The notes below the pieces were generated by a model. The model was not told the origin of the DNA, did not search any database, and worked only from the letters and a program-made list of their open reading frames with translations. Both the position numbers and the translations under genes were made by a program. 64,000 bases of DNA from Aurantimicrobium minutum (lineage in GTDB: Bacteria > Actinomycetota > Actinomycetes > Actinomycetales > Microbacteriaceae), in assembly GCF_002355535.1 (NCBI RefSeq), contig NZ_AP017457.1:186001-250000 (forward strand), in the 5' to 3' direction. Within the stretch, counting starts at the first letter, position 1. Every line of letters begins with the position of its first letter. Below are positions 9,709-20,776 of this stretch, piece after piece.

Positions 9709-10658
9709 TGTCTTCTGGGTCTATGCAGGTGCCGGTAGGCAGGGCAGTAACTGTCCGCGTACCGGCTACATCTGCAAACCTAGGTCCAGGTTTTGACACG
9801 CTTGGTCTTGCCCTTGGCTACTACGATCAGCTAGACGTTACTGTTCGTCCAGAAGCCGGCGCAACGGTTGAGGTTATCGGCGAAGGTTCTGCTGACTCCG
9901 CAGCTCCTGTAGCTACCGATTCTTCTAATCTTGTTGTGCAGTCCATTGCCCATGCTTTCGCGCATGCGGGCGTGGCAATGCCGGGTCTGAACCTCGTTGC
10001 CCACAACAATATTGCCCACTCACGAGGCATGGGCTCCTCAAGCGCGGCTATTGTATCTGGTCTTCTCGCAGCAAAAGGTTTACTTCAGGGAATCGCCGAA
10101 TTCGATGAAGACACACTGTTGCGTCTTGCCACAGAGCTTGAAGGCCATCCCGATAACGTTGCTCCTGCACTTTTTGGTGGTCTGACGATTGCATGGACCA
10201 CAGAAGAGGGCCCTCGTTGTAAGCGTTTGCTTGTTCACCGTGGTGTTTCTCCACTGGTGTTAGTGCCTTCGTTCACAATGTCGACTAAGCACGCACGCTC
10301 ACTGCAACCAGAAAGCGTTCCTCACGAGGATGCCATTTTCAATGTGTCTCGCTCATCACTATTAGTTGCAGCACTCACTCAAAGTCCTGAACTACTTTTC
10401 GAGGCGACCGAAGACAAACTGCACCAGGACTACCGTGCTGAAGCGATGCCTCAAACAAGTGCACTGGTTAAAGTGTTGCGCGATAACGGGTTCGCTGCAG
10501 TAGTTTCTGGAGCTGGCCCATCCATTTTGGTGCTGTGTTCAGATCCAGCTCAACGTGTTGAAGCAGCACAGTTAGTTTCACAGCACGAAGAAACACCCTG
10601 GAAAGCACTCATGCTGGCAGTTGATTTTGCCGGAGCAACAGTCGTTACTGCGAAGTAA
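9708..10658 (+). CDS. thrB: Homoserine kinase
   Basis: ThrB phosphorylates homoserine for ThrC. The 316-residue protein is a GHMP kinase: the N-terminal substrate motif VPATSANLGPGFD (about residues 18-30) and the ATP loop RGMGSSSAAIV (about 105-115) are both clear, and SGAGPSILVL is the C-terminal motif. The start codon overlaps the thrC stop. ATG 9723 is an alternative that would remove five residues. The gene ends only 3 nt from the stop of a convergent glycosyltransferase, with no terminator hairpin between. Confidence 0.96.
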   Translation: MSSGSMQVPVGRAVTVRVPATSANLGPGFDTLGLALGYYDQLDVTVRPEAGATVEVIGEGSADSAAPVATDSSNLVVQSIAHAFAHAGVAMPGLNLVAHNNIAHSRGMGSSSAAIVSGLLAAKGLLQGIAEFDEDTLLRLATELEGHPDNVAPALFGGLTIAWTTEEGPRCKRLLVHRGVSPLVLVPSFTMSTKHARSLQPESVPHEDAIFNVSRSSLLVAALTQSPELLFEATEDKLHQDYRAEAMPQTSALVKVLRDNGFAAVVSGAGPSILVLCSDPAQRVEAAQLVSQHEETPWKALMLAVDFAGATVVTAK

Positions 10659-10661
10659 TTT

Positions 10662-11534
10662 TTAGGTCGTTGCCTTACGTGCTTGGAACCAGAACCGCAA
10701 CTTCAAGCCAATTCTGATTATTCCTCGCACAGGTGCCCACAAGATTCCTTTGTATTTCACCTGAATAAATCGCATAGCGCTTTCATGGTGAATGCGCAGC
10801 ATTGTCTTCTTTGTGGCTTTGGTGCTTTCTCCGCCAATGTGCTTGATGGAGACTTCAGGGACATACAGGTTGGTAAACCCTAGCTTTCCTAGACGATAGC
10901 CCAGATCTACGTCCTCGAAGTACATGAAGTAGTGGTCATCGAAGCCACCGACTTGTTCAAAAAGCTCCCTGCGAGTAGCTAAACACGCTCCAGAAACCCA
11001 TCCGGTCGGAACCGTTGAATCTTGCAGGTGTGCTTCGGAGAGGTAATTCTTTGTCCAGGGGTTACCGAGCCAAATATTGGCAAATAATGCATGGCCTACG
11101 CCGTTACGGATGGACGGAATGTTTCTGGCTGAGGGGTAAACGCTGCCATCCTCATTGAAAATGCGTGGCCCAGCCACTCCAACTTTCTCCTCGGTTACTG
11201 CTTCAGAGAGTCTATGGACTGCAGCTACGTTGAGCTCACTGTCTGGGTTGCACACCAGCAAGGTTGTGAGTTGTGCTTCAAGCCCGGGAACTGCCTTGTT
11301 GACTGCTGCTCCGTAGCCCACATTCTTCTCTAGTTTGAGGAGATTAACACCCAATCTGGTTGTCAGCTTCTGCGTGATGTCAATGTCTGCAGAGTTGTTA
11401 TCAACCACTGTGATCTGGCTGGGGGAGGCAACCGATCGGATAGCACTTGCCAAGAAATCCGCCAACTGCGCACTGGAGTTGTAGCTCACAGTAATGATGG
11501 CTACATCAGCGGGGGCAGTAGGTTTCGGGCTCAT
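10662..11534 (-). CDS. GT2 family glycosyltransferase, rhamnosyltransferase-like
   Basis: A 290-residue GT-A enzyme. It begins with DVAIITVSYNSSAQL and VVDNNSAD, the nucleotide-sugar site, followed by the conserved ENVGYGAAVN and CNPDSEL (the DXD-like metal site), then GWVSGACLATRRELFEQVGGFDDHYFMYFEDVDLGYRL, the acceptor/catalytic region with ED. This arrangement is that of WbbL-like rhamnosyltransferases (COG1216). It probably extends a wall glycan. It points against the thr genes and is divergent from rho, so it is an insertion in the conserved thrB-rho order. The donor sugar is an inference. Confidence 0.85.
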   Translation of the reverse strand: MSPKPTAPADVAIITVSYNSSAQLADFLASAIRSVASPSQITVVDNNSADIDITQKLTTRLGVNLLKLEKNVGYGAAVNKAVPGLEAQLTTLLVCNPDSELNVAAVHRLSEAVTEEKVGVAGPRIFNEDGSVYPSARNIPSIRNGVGHALFANIWLGNPWTKNYLSEAHLQDSTVPTGWVSGACLATRRELFEQVGGFDDHYFMYFEDVDLGYRLGKLGFTNLYVPEVSIKHIGGESTKATKKTMLRIHHESAMRFIQVKYKGILWAPVRGIIRIGLKLRFWFQARKATT

Positions 11535-11606
11535 AAGATTTATCCGCTGTCCAGACTACAAGGGCACACAGAGTCTTTTCGTGAGAACTGGCACAGCAAG
11601 CCCTGC

Positions 11607-11612
11607 TAGACT
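11607..11612 (+). promoter_or_regulatory. Possible -10 element in the rho leader region
   Basis: The 244-nt gap 11535-11778 separates the divergent glycosyltransferase from rho. TAGACT here equals the -10 used at 263-268, but it lacks a clear -35 and would give a leader of about 165 nt. A second candidate is TATAAA near 11760. Long rho leaders are often used for autoregulation. No stable hairpin was obvious by eye. Confidence 0.25.
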
Positions 11613-11778
11613 TCTGATGCACCGGTTGAAGCTACGTCATCACGTAACACACTTCCCGGAGCATTCCCCAGTTCGGTTTCGAACTTCACACATTCAGCAC
11701 CATTACTTACCTGCATCTCTGTTCAGAGTTGTGGGGCAAAAAACTGGGTGCTTGATACATATAAACAAAGGAGAGCTC

Positions 11779-13557
<1,779 letters not shown>

Positions 13558-13560
13558 TCC

Positions 13561-14640
13561 ATGCTGTCTTCAGTACAAGGCCTTCTCGCCGAGTACGAAG
13601 AGCTGCAGGTTCAGCTCTCCGACCCGGCCGTGCACGCTGACGCTGCACGTTCGAAGAAGCTCAACCGCCGTTATGCAGAACTGAGTCAAATCAAGGCTGC
13701 CTATGAACAGCTCAACGCGTTAGAAGACGACCTTGCTGCCGCTAAGGAATTAGCCAAGGAAGACGAAGCTTTCGCCGCGGAAATCCCTGCACTCGAGGAA
13801 GCTATTCCTGGAGCACAGGAAAAGCTACGTCGTTTGCTCATTCCCCGTGACCCCGATGACGGCCGAGACGTCATCATGGAAATCAAGGGTGGTGAAGGTG
13901 GTGCAGAAAGCCAGCTCTTTGTTGCTGACCTTTTACGCATGTACCTGCACTATGCCGAGTCCAAAGGCTGGAAGACCGAAGTCCTCGATAAGACCGAGTC
14001 TGACCTTGGCGGCTACAAGGACGTTCAAGTTGCCATCAAAGGCAACTCGAACGACCCAGCGCAGGGCGTCTGGGCTCACCTCAAGTTTGAAGGTGGCGTT
14101 CACCGCGTACAGCGCGTCCCCGCAACAGAGTCTCAAGGCCGTATTCACACCTCTGCTGCCGGTGTTCTCGTCTTCCCTGAAGTAGATGAACCTGAGGAAG
14201 TGCAGATCAACCAGAACGATCTGAAGATCGATGTGTATCGCTCTTCAGGTCCTGGTGGTCAGTCTGTGAACACCACTGACTCTGCTGTGCGCATTACCCA
14301 CCTTCCCACTGGAATTGTGGTCTCCATGCAAAACGAGAAGAGCCAGCTGCAGAACCGTGAAGCAGGTATGCGTGTGTTGCGTGCACGTATTCTTGCTCGC
14401 CAGCAGGAGGAAGCAGCTGCAGAAGCTAGTGCGGCACGTAAAGAGCAGATTCGTACCGTGGACCGCTCAGAACGTATTCGCACCTACAACTTCCCTGAGA
14501 ACCGTATTGCAGACCACCGCACCGGGTACAAGTCCTATGACTTGGACCGGGTGATGGATGGGGCTCTTGAGCCTGTGATTCAGTCCTGCATTACGGCGGA
14601 TGAAGAATCGCGCCTGGCAGCTTTGGGCGACCAAAACTAA
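13561..14640 (+). CDS. prfA: Peptide chain release factor 1
   Basis: RF1 recognises UAG and UAA and triggers release of the finished peptide. The 359-residue protein has the hydrolysis motif GGQ at 232-234 within [18 protein letters not shown], flanked by the usual RF1 sequence, and an N-terminal coiled-coil domain. It starts 3 nt after rho, with the site AAGGAGG-like (CCAAGGAGGACTAATCC) covering the rho stop. The methyltransferase that modifies this glutamine, PrmC, is normally next but here lies 5 kb away beyond inserted genes. rpmE, usually between rho and prfA, is absent at this position. Confidence 0.97.
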   Translation: MLSSVQGLLAEYEELQVQLSDPAVHADAARSKKLNRRYAELSQIKAAYEQLNALEDDLAAAKELAKEDEAFAAEIPALEEAIPGAQEKLRRLLIPRDPDDGRDVIMEIKGGEGGAESQLFVADLLRMYLHYAESKGWKTEVLDKTESDLGGYKDVQVAIKGNSNDPAQGVWAHLKFEGGVHRVQRVPATESQGRIHTSAAGVLVFPEVDEPEEVQINQNDLKIDVYRSSGPGGQSVNTTDSAVRITHLPTGIVVSMQNEKSQLQNREAGMRVLRARILARQQEEAAAEASAARKEQIRTVDRSERIRTYNFPENRIADHRTGYKSYDLDRVMDGALEPVIQSCITADEESRLAALGDQN

Positions 14641-14649
14641 AGACTTCTA

Positions 14650-14669
14650 AGAGCTTGCTATGAAGCTCT
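14650..14669 (+). terminator. Hairpin after prfA
   Basis: AGAGCTT and AAGCTCT form a 7-bp stem around a 6-nt loop just after the prfA stop. No U-run follows, so it may be a weak or Rho-assisted terminator, or a processing site, before the inserted glycan genes. Confidence 0.35.
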
Positions 14670-14713
14670 AAACTGGACGTCTAGCCTGTGGGTCTTACAA
14701 ACGAGGTGAAGTA

Positions 14714-15853
14714 ATGAGCGGTTCTGTAGAGCCCATTCTTTTTTCTGTGCCTTGTCGCGCCCCACGGGCACCTGAAAATCTTGCTCGGGTAATTAACTCT
14801 GACCATGTTCATGGTGACGGACCGTTTACGAAGTCTGCTTCAACAAAGCTTGTGGAACTGACTGGTTCTCAGACGGTTCTGTTGACCACCTCGGGAACTG
14901 CCGCATTAGAGATGGCTGTTCGATTGTTGGGAATCACTGAAGGCGACGAGGTCATCCTTCCCAGCTTTACGTTTTCCTCGGGAGCAACGTCTATCGTCGC
15001 AGCGGGTGGAACACCAGTTTTTGTCGATATTGAAGGAAATTCTGGAAATATTGACCCTGCGTTGGTGGAAGCAGCAATTACCCCCAAAACTAAAGCCATC
15101 TCTGTGATGCATTACGGGGGTGTGCCTGTTGACATGGATGCAATCATGGATCTTTCACGTCAACACAACATCCCTGTCATTGAGGACAATGCTCACGGTT
15201 TAGCCGTGTCGTCCAAATATGGCCGATTGGGAACTATCGGTTCTGTTGCTATTCAGAGTTTTCACGACACCAAGAATGTGCACTGCGGTGAAGGTGGTGC
15301 ACTACTTATCAATAACCCTGCTCTCGTTGAAGCCGCAGAAATCATGCGTGAAAAGGGAACAAACCGTTCCAAGTTCTTACGCGGGCAGGTAGATAAATAC
15401 ACCTGGGTGGAATGGGGCTCCAGCTTCTTGCCCTCCGAGCTCAACGCTGCTGTTCTTGATGCTCAACTGGATGAGTTTGACACCATTCAAGAGCGCCGTT
15501 TTGCAATCTGGAATACCTACAAAAACGAATTGGAATCCTGGGCTAACGACAATTCTGCGATGTTGATGTCTCCAGCAGATGGCGTTCATGCAGCCCACGT
15601 TTTCTTTGTTGTCATGCAATCTCTAGAAAAACGTGATGCATTACTTGAGCATCTGCGTTCAAACGGGGTTATTGGAACATTCCACTACGTTCCTTTACAC
15701 TCCAGCCCAGCAGGAATCAAATATGGACGCACTCATGGATCCATGGAAAAAACCAATGCTTTCTCGGAACGTTTAGTTCGTTTGCCGTTGTGGCCCGGGA
15801 TGTCAGACGAGCAGGTGAACCGCGTCCTCGATACGATGAAATCTTTCCAGTAA
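14714..15853 (+). CDS. wecE: dTDP-4-amino-4,6-dideoxygalactose transaminase (WecE/RffA type)
   Basis: This enzyme transfers an amino group from glutamate to dTDP-4-keto-6-deoxyglucose, giving dTDP-Fuc4N. At 379 residues it is a full-length DegT/DnrJ/EryC1/StrS aminotransferase. The PLP lysine is K187 in SFHDTKNVHCGEGGA, and the stretches HYGGVPVDMD, REKGTNRSKFLRGQVDKYTW, GSSFLPSELNAA and FHYVPLHSSPAG follow the E. coli WecE pattern closely. The substrate pathway starts from dTDP-glucose, which RmlA in this window makes. A GAGGTGAAG site precedes ATG 14714. It is followed after 8 nt by two glycosyltransferases, so the amino sugar probably enters a wall glycan. The acetyltransferase step (WecD) is not seen nearby. 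Confidence 0.9.
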   Translation: MSGSVEPILFSVPCRAPRAPENLARVINSDHVHGDGPFTKSASTKLVELTGSQTVLLTTSGTAALEMAVRLLGITEGDEVILPSFTFSSGATSIVAAGGTPVFVDIEGNSGNIDPALVEAAITPKTKAISVMHYGGVPVDMDAIMDLSRQHNIPVIEDNAHGLAVSSKYGRLGTIGSVAIQSFHDTKNVHCGEGGALLINNPALVEAAEIMREKGTNRSKFLRGQVDKYTWVEWGSSFLPSELNAAVLDAQLDEFDTIQERRFAIWNTYKNELESWANDNSAMLMSPADGVHAAHVFFVVMQSLEKRDALLEHLRSNGVIGTFHYVPLHSSPAGIKYGRTHGSMEKTNAFSERLVRLPLWPGMSDEQVNRVLDTMKSFQ

Positions 15854-15861
15854 GGATTTTT

Positions 15862-17115
15862 ATGTCGGTTTTCACACGAGCGAAAGACATGCTCAAATAT
15901 GAGGGTGTGCGCTCAACAGCGTGGCGTGGTGCTAAATGGCTCAACACGCGTTCCAACCGCTTTACTGAAAAACCTTTGGCCCAAGTTTTTCCGCAGGATG
16001 TTATTGCAGTTGACTGGACTCAAAAGCGTCACTTTGCTCCAGAGCCTCTTGTTTCCTCAACTGGCCGTCCACAACTCGCTTGGGTGATTTCCCCTCCCGG
16101 CAGATCGTCCGGCGGACACCAAAACGCATACCGATTTATGAAATATCTCGAAGATGCCGGTTATGACATCACATTGTTTATTTATTCAGCATCCAAATAT
16201 CCCAAAGTGAGTCTTGAAGGCATCAAGGCGACACTCAAGACCAACAGCGGATATCCCGAACTGAAGGCGAGCTATCGTCTTTATGATCCTCAAGAAGGAA
16301 TCACTGGGGATTTTGATGCAATTGTTGCGTCAGACTGGCCAACCGCTTATGCGGCATGGAGATACGACCGAAACGTGCCTCGGTTGTATTGGGTTCAAGA
16401 TTTTGAACCATTTTTCTTTCCTGCAGGGCCAGATTATGTGGTCGCTGAAAACTCTTACCGACTGGGGTATCAAGGTATTGCGTGTGGCCCTTGGCTAGCT
16501 GGAAAGGTCACCGAGGCCGGAGGCATGCCGTGTGCCTTTTACGACTACCAGGTGGACTCGTCGAGGTACACCAGGACCAACGATGCAAAGCGCAATGAAA
16601 TTCTGTTCTATGCCCGCCCCACAACACCTCGCCGTGGCACAGAATTTGGCCTTTTAGTTTTAGAAGAAGTCCACCGCCGCCGTCCAGAACTTGTGATTAA
16701 CATTGCCGGATGGGACATGTCCAATGCAGGGCTGAACTTCCCCTTTGTAAATCACGGAACACTCGATATTTCTGAATTACCAGCTCTGTATAACCGCTGT
16801 GCTTCTGCCTTGCTTATTTCGCTGACATCGGTCTCTTTACTTCCATTAGAAGTGATGGCTTGCGGCGTTGTCCCCGTGGTCAACGATGCTGATAACACCA
16901 GAATTTCTCTCAACAACAATCCAGGCATTGACTTCGTGGCAATGTCACCTGGGCGCATGGCAGAACATCTGATTGCTGCTGTTGACAATAAAAATCAGGT
17001 GTCTCACTCTCGCAAAATTGCCAAGGCTATGGAGGGTGGAAGCTGGGCTGGTCCCGGTGAGGTCGTCGTGTCAGTTTTCAATGCAACCTTGGGCTTGAAG
17101 AAGAAAAAGAAGTAA
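15862..17115 (+). CDS. Glycosyltransferase, WsaF-like (GT-B)
   Basis: The ATG at 15862, 8 nt after wecE, with TAAGGA as its binding site, gives a 417-residue protein. The frame extends upstream inside wecE but without initiation signals. The first Rossmann half contains LAWVISPPGRSSGGHQNAYR, and the middle has RLYWVQDFEPFFFPAGPDYVVAENSYRLG, which is characteristic of WsaF-type rhamnosyltransferases of S-layer glycans. The second half has ILFYARPTTPRRGTEFGLLVLEEV and a late SLTSVSLLPLEVMACGVVPVVND donor site. It ends in a lysine-rich tail and shares TAATG with the next gene. Role in glycan assembly is inferred from family and context. Confidence 0.82.
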   Translation: MSVFTRAKDMLKYEGVRSTAWRGAKWLNTRSNRFTEKPLAQVFPQDVIAVDWTQKRHFAPEPLVSSTGRPQLAWVISPPGRSSGGHQNAYRFMKYLEDAGYDITLFIYSASKYPKVSLEGIKATLKTNSGYPELKASYRLYDPQEGITGDFDAIVASDWPTAYAAWRYDRNVPRLYWVQDFEPFFFPAGPDYVVAENSYRLGYQGIACGPWLAGKVTEAGGMPCAFYDYQVDSSRYTRTNDAKRNEILFYARPTTPRRGTEFGLLVLEEVHRRRPELVINIAGWDMSNAGLNFPFVNHGTLDISELPALYNRCASALLISLTSVSLLPLEVMACGVVPVVNDADNTRISLNNNPGIDFVAMSPGRMAEHLIAAVDNKNQVSHSRKIAKAMEGGSWAGPGEVVVSVFNATLGLKKKKK

Positions 17116-18107
17116 TGCCCCTCGTTGGTCCTGAAAGCACGCAAGCGGTCGACGCAACCGTGTTCATTCCCACATTCAACGGGGAGAAGTATCTTGACCA
17201 GCTTCTCAACTCTGTTGAAAAGCAAAACTTTGAGGGCACATTCGAGATTCTCATTATTGACTCTGGCTCAAGCGATGCCACTTTGGACATCATTGCAGCC
17301 CATCCTTTGGTGAGATTAGTCGAGATTCCAGGCTCAGAGTTTGGCCACGGCAAAACACGGAACTTAGCAGCCAAACTGGCTCGCGGCACCTACATCGCCT
17401 ATCTCAGCCATGACGCCATTCCCACAGATTCAGATTGGCTCACTAACATCACTGCCCCCTTGGATCCTTCCGGGCTCAACTGCGTTGGTGTTGTGGGAAA
17501 GCACATCGCTCGCTCTAACTGCTCGCCTTTGCTCAAGTATGAAATTGAGGGAGTGTTCAGGGCCTGTGGCCCTGACGGTGAAACCACCATTATTGATGGT
17601 TCTCTCAAAAAGACTCATGAACTCACCCCTGGAGAATTGTTTTATTCTGATGTGAATTCAGCAACACGGCGAGAATTTCTGCTCAACGTCATTGCTTACC
17701 GTGATGTGAACTACTCCGAAGACATGGCTTTCGCAAAGGACCTCCTAGAGGCCGGCTATCGCAAAGCGTATGCAGCAACAGCAATCGTTGAGCACTCGAA
17801 CGACGTGACTTTTTCCGAATACGGCAAGCGTATTTTTGACGAAAATCTAGGCATGCGCAGAGTGGGACAGGGCCGCCAATCACTTTCGTGGGTGCAAGCC
17901 AAACTTCGTACGGTGAGAGACATACTTGTTTCGACTTCACGTATCGTGCGAGATCGCGATTACAACTTTGGGCAGAAGCTGAAGTGGTTGCTTGTTAACC
18001 CTGCTTATGCCTGGACTAAGTGGGTAAACATACACCGAGCACTGAACATCTCACTCGATGATGAGAAAAAGATTGAGAAGTACTCTCTGGAAGCTTCTAG
18101 GGCCTAG
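17115..18107 (+). CDS. GT2 family glycosyltransferase (rhamnosyltransferase-like)
   Basis: A 330-residue GT-A enzyme with ATVFIPTFNGEKYLDQLL, ILIIDSGSSDATLDI and AYLSHDAIP, where HDA takes the place of the DXD metal site, as in WsaE/RfbF-like rhamnosyltransferases. The motif FGHGKTRNLAAKLARG sits between the two as usual. A later YSEDMAFAKDLLEAGYRKAY carries the catalytic acidic pair. It starts on the stop codon of the preceding glycosyltransferase, so the two are translated together. It ends 11 nt from the stop of the convergent cysE. Confidence 0.83.
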   Translation: MPLVGPESTQAVDATVFIPTFNGEKYLDQLLNSVEKQNFEGTFEILIIDSGSSDATLDIIAAHPLVRLVEIPGSEFGHGKTRNLAAKLARGTYIAYLSHDAIPTDSDWLTNITAPLDPSGLNCVGVVGKHIARSNCSPLLKYEIEGVFRACGPDGETTIIDGSLKKTHELTPGELFYSDVNSATRREFLLNVIAYRDVNYSEDMAFAKDLLEAGYRKAYAATAIVEHSNDVTFSEYGKRIFDENLGMRRVGQGRQSLSWVQAKLRTVRDILVSTSRIVRDRDYNFGQKLKWLLVNPAYAWTKWVNIHRALNISLDDEKKIEKYSLEASRA

Positions 18108-18118
18108 TTAACCCGGGC

Positions 18119-18703
18119 CTAGATAAACATCGCTGGGTCAACCCAGGAGCGTCCGCTGTCATCGACGGCTTCTCCAGGAACAGCAATCATGCCGTTGCGT
18201 GGACGTGCAACACCTGGAATACCGACAACCTGCGAATCCGCGGGCACATCTTTGACAACGACAGCATTAGCGCCAATTGCGCTGTTGTGGCCAACTGTAA
18301 TAGGGCCCAGAATCTTTGCACCAGCACCAATGGTGACGTTGTTTTCAATGGTGGGGTGGCGCTTACCGTGCTCCAGTGAACGCCCACCAAGGGTGACACC
18401 GTGATACATCATGACGTCGTCACCGATTTCAGCCGTCTCACCAATGACAACACCCATACCGTGATCAATAAAGAAACGGCGACCAATAGTGGCGCCTGGG
18501 TGAATCTCAATACCTGTCCAGAACCTCATCCATTGAGATCCCACTCGGGCAATGAACTTGAAACCGTGATTCCATAACCAGTGGTGCCAGCGGTGTGCCC
18601 AGACGGCGTGAAGACCAGAGGCGACCACCCATGTTTCAAACGCTGAACGTGCAGCGGGGTCATGGGATCGCGCATTAGCGATGTCTTCACCGATGTTGAG
18701 CAT
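18119..18703 (-). CDS. cysE: Serine O-acetyltransferase
   Basis: CysE makes O-acetylserine from serine and acetyl-CoA for cysteine synthesis. The 194-residue protein has the helical N-terminal part and then left-handed beta-helix hexapeptide repeats with the catalytic segment [29 protein letters not shown]. The frame is open upstream to 18760, but the family begins at MLNIGEDI, so ATG 18703 is chosen. It lies 99 nt downstream of cysK on the same strand, with a strong hairpin in the gap, so both could be one transcript with reduced read-through. The CysE C-terminal tail here ends AMFI, and an isoleucine end is what CysK binds in the cysteine synthase complex. Confidence 0.95.
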   Translation of the reverse strand: MLNIGEDIANARSHDPAARSAFETWVVASGLHAVWAHRWHHWLWNHGFKFIARVGSQWMRFWTGIEIHPGATIGRRFFIDHGMGVVIGETAEIGDDVMMYHGVTLGGRSLEHGKRHPTIENNVTIGAGAKILGPITVGHNSAIGANAVVVKDVPADSQVVGIPGVARPRNGMIAVPGEAVDDSGRSWVDPAMFI

Positions 18704-18750
18704 AAGAATTACAAGGCTACCGAAGTTCTCTGTATTCCCTCGACCACGAA

Positions 18751-18785
18751 CAATGCCCACCTGAATTCGCCAAAGGTGGGCATTG
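18751..18785 (-). terminator. 12-bp hairpin between cysK and cysE
   Basis: Perfect inverted arms CAATGCCCACCT and AGGTGGGCATTG surround an 11-nt loop. There is no clear U-run on either side. It may attenuate transcription after cysK or mark an RNA processing point. Confidence 0.45.
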
Positions 18786-18802
18786 TTGTTGCGTTCTGGG
18801 AA

Positions 18803-19738
18803 TTAGTCCTTGAAAGGCTCCCACAGTGCAGTGGAAACATAGCGCTCGCCGTAGTCGCACACGATCGCCACGATGGTCTTGCCAACGTTTTCTGGACGGC
18901 GTGCAACCTCGTTAGCTGCATAGAAGATGGCACCGGTGGAGATGCCAGCAAGGATGCCTTCTTCAGCTGCGAGACGACGTGCAGTCTCGATGGACTGGTC
19001 GAAGTTCACATCAAAGACCTCGTCATAGACGGTGGTGTCCAGGATGGGAGGAACGAAGTTTGCACCAATTCCCTGAATCTTGTGTGGTCCTGGTGCTCCG
19101 CCGTTGAGGATGGGGGACTCTTCAGGCTCAACAGCAATGATCTGAATGTCAGGGTTGAGTTCCTTCAAGCGCTGACCGGTTCCAGTGATCGTTCCACCGG
19201 TACCGACACCTGCCATGAAGATGTCAACCTTGCCGTCGGTGTCAGCCCAGACTTCTTCAGCTGTGGTGGCACGGTGAATGGCAGGGTTTGCCTCGTTCTC
19301 GAACTGGCGAGCAAGAATGGCACCAGGCGTGTTGGCAACGATTTCTTCAGCGCGAGATACCGCACCGCGCATACCCTCAGAACCGGGTGTGAGGACAACC
19401 TCAGCGCCGTAGGCGCGAACGAGCACGCGGCGCTCGATGCTCATGGTCTCAGGCATGGTCAAGATGACCTTGTAGCCGCGAGCGGCACCGACGAGGGCAA
19501 GAGCAATGCCGGTGTTACCGGAGGTTCCCTCCACGATGGTTCCACCGGGCTTGAGCGCACCAGACTTTTCAGCTGCGTCAATGATTGCCTTACCCAGGCG
19601 GTCCTTGACGGAGTTGCCGGGGTTGTAGAACTCGAGCTTGGCGTAAACCGTGGCACCAGCGCCTTCGGTCAAACGGTTGATACGTACCAGTGGGGTGTTA
19701 CCGGTAACGTCAGTGATGTTGTCATATAGACGAGCCAC
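18803..19738 (-). CDS. cysK: Cysteine synthase A (O-acetylserine sulfhydrylase)
   Basis: CysK condenses O-acetylserine with sulfide to cysteine, using PLP. The PLP lysine is K45 in PGNSVKDR, the asparagine loop is TSGNTG (about 70-75), and the phosphate-binding [10 protein letters not shown] is near 176. Length is 311 residues. The start is a GTG at 19738 with AGG about 7 nt upstream. Its pair cysE follows downstream. Both are on the strand opposite to the rho-atp backbone and lie between prfA and prmC, where related genomes have no gene, so this is an inserted unit. It is divergent from prmC with a 98-nt gap. Confidence 0.97.
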   Translation of the reverse strand: MARLYDNITDVTGNTPLVRINRLTEGAGATVYAKLEFYNPGNSVKDRLGKAIIDAAEKSGALKPGGTIVEGTSGNTGIALALVGAARGYKVILTMPETMSIERRVLVRAYGAEVVLTPGSEGMRGAVSRAEEIVANTPGAILARQFENEANPAIHRATTAEEVWADTDGKVDIFMAGVGTGGTITGTGQRLKELNPDIQIIAVEPEESPILNGGAPGPHKIQGIGANFVPPILDTTVYDEVFDVNFDQSIETARRLAAEEGILAGISTGAIFYAANEVARRPENVGKTIVAIVCDYGERYVSTALWEPFKD

Positions 19739-19836
19739 GATGAACCTGTTTCTCTTGTTGGGGTAGTACTAAAGCGTTCTCTGATTATGTGGCACGTCCA
19801 CGCAATCTTCCTAGTTCTGTTACGTTCGAAGACAAT

Positions 19837-20736
19837 ATGAATTCTTCTGCACACGCCGACGATATTGCTGTCACTGACCTTCGTCAGTGGGCAATATCGA
19901 CCCTAAGCGCTGAAGGAGTGCCCGATGCAGAGGTTGATGCAGAACTGCTTATCGCCCATGTTCTGGGATTCAGCCGTGGGGAACTTGCCTCCAAAGTGGT
20001 GACCGGGTTCACTGTTCCTGGTGAATCAACGCTGCTTATTCGCCAGCTCGTTCAGCGTCGCGCCGGCCGCGAACCGTTGCAGCACATTTTGGGTGTGGCC
20101 TGGTTTAGATCCCTCACACTCTCCGTGGGCCCTGGAGTATTTGTGCCCAGGCCTGAAACAGAACAACTGGCCGGGATGGCCATCGATGCTTTGCGTTCCT
20201 TAGCGGAACCTTCTCCCACAGCTGTTGATTTAGGGACAGGTTCTGGTGCTATCGCGCTAGCCATGGCAACGGAAGTTCCTCATGCCCACATTTATGCCGT
20301 GGAGAAAAGTCCTGAAGCACTGCCCTGGACAAGTAAGAACTTCTCAGCGCTCGGTGGAGCTAATGCTCATTTGGTTCCTGGAGACTTAGCCGGGGATGAA
20401 CTCTTGGCTACCTACCCCGAGCTAGAGGGAACTGTCGCTGTCGTTGTGTCGAACCCTCCCTATATTCCTGTGGACGCAATCCCTAGAGATCCTGAAGTTC
20501 GCCTCTTTGACCCTTCACTAGCGCTTTATGGCGGGGAAGACGGGCTTGATGTGGTGCGAGAAGTCTCTCGAGTAGGCCTCATTCTTGGCCGTCCTGGTGC
20601 TCAGCTCATGCTCGAGCATGGCGAGCTCCAGGGGGCAGATATTCGCGGCATTCTCAGTGCCGATGGCTGGCGTGCTACTGCGACACATCGAGATTTGGTT
20701 GGCCGTGACCGCTATACAACGGCTACTCGCCCGTAA
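19837..20736 (+). CDS. prmC: Release factor glutamine methyltransferase
   Basis: PrmC methylates the glutamine of the GGQ motif in RF1/RF2 using S-adenosylmethionine. The 299-residue form has an N-terminal helical domain (LRQWAISTLSAEGVPDAEVDAELLIAHVLG), the SAM motif VDLGTGSGAIAL, and the catalytic NPPY at 206-209. A GTG at 19789 would add 16 residues that do not fit the family N-terminus, so ATG 19837 is preferred, although its binding site is weak (GAAG). Its target gene prfA is 5 kb upstream. A GT2 gene separates it from sua5. Confidence 0.93.
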   Translation: MNSSAHADDIAVTDLRQWAISTLSAEGVPDAEVDAELLIAHVLGFSRGELASKVVTGFTVPGESTLLIRQLVQRRAGREPLQHILGVAWFRSLTLSVGPGVFVPRPETEQLAGMAIDALRSLAEPSPTAVDLGTGSGAIALAMATEVPHAHIYAVEKSPEALPWTSKNFSALGGANAHLVPGDLAGDELLATYPELEGTVAVVVSNPPYIPVDAIPRDPEVRLFDPSLALYGGEDGLDVVREVSRVGLILGRPGAQLMLEHGELQGADIRGILSADGWRATATHRDLVGRDRYTTATRP

Positions 20737-20776
20737 ACTGGCCTTTCTGGGCTAGCTCAAGCAAGAGGAGTTCACT

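Noticed and set aside
18662-19729. Long plus-strand open frame opposite cysK
   Set aside because: It is antisense to a clear cysK and cysE start, has no ribosome site, and its composition is that of a shadow frame.
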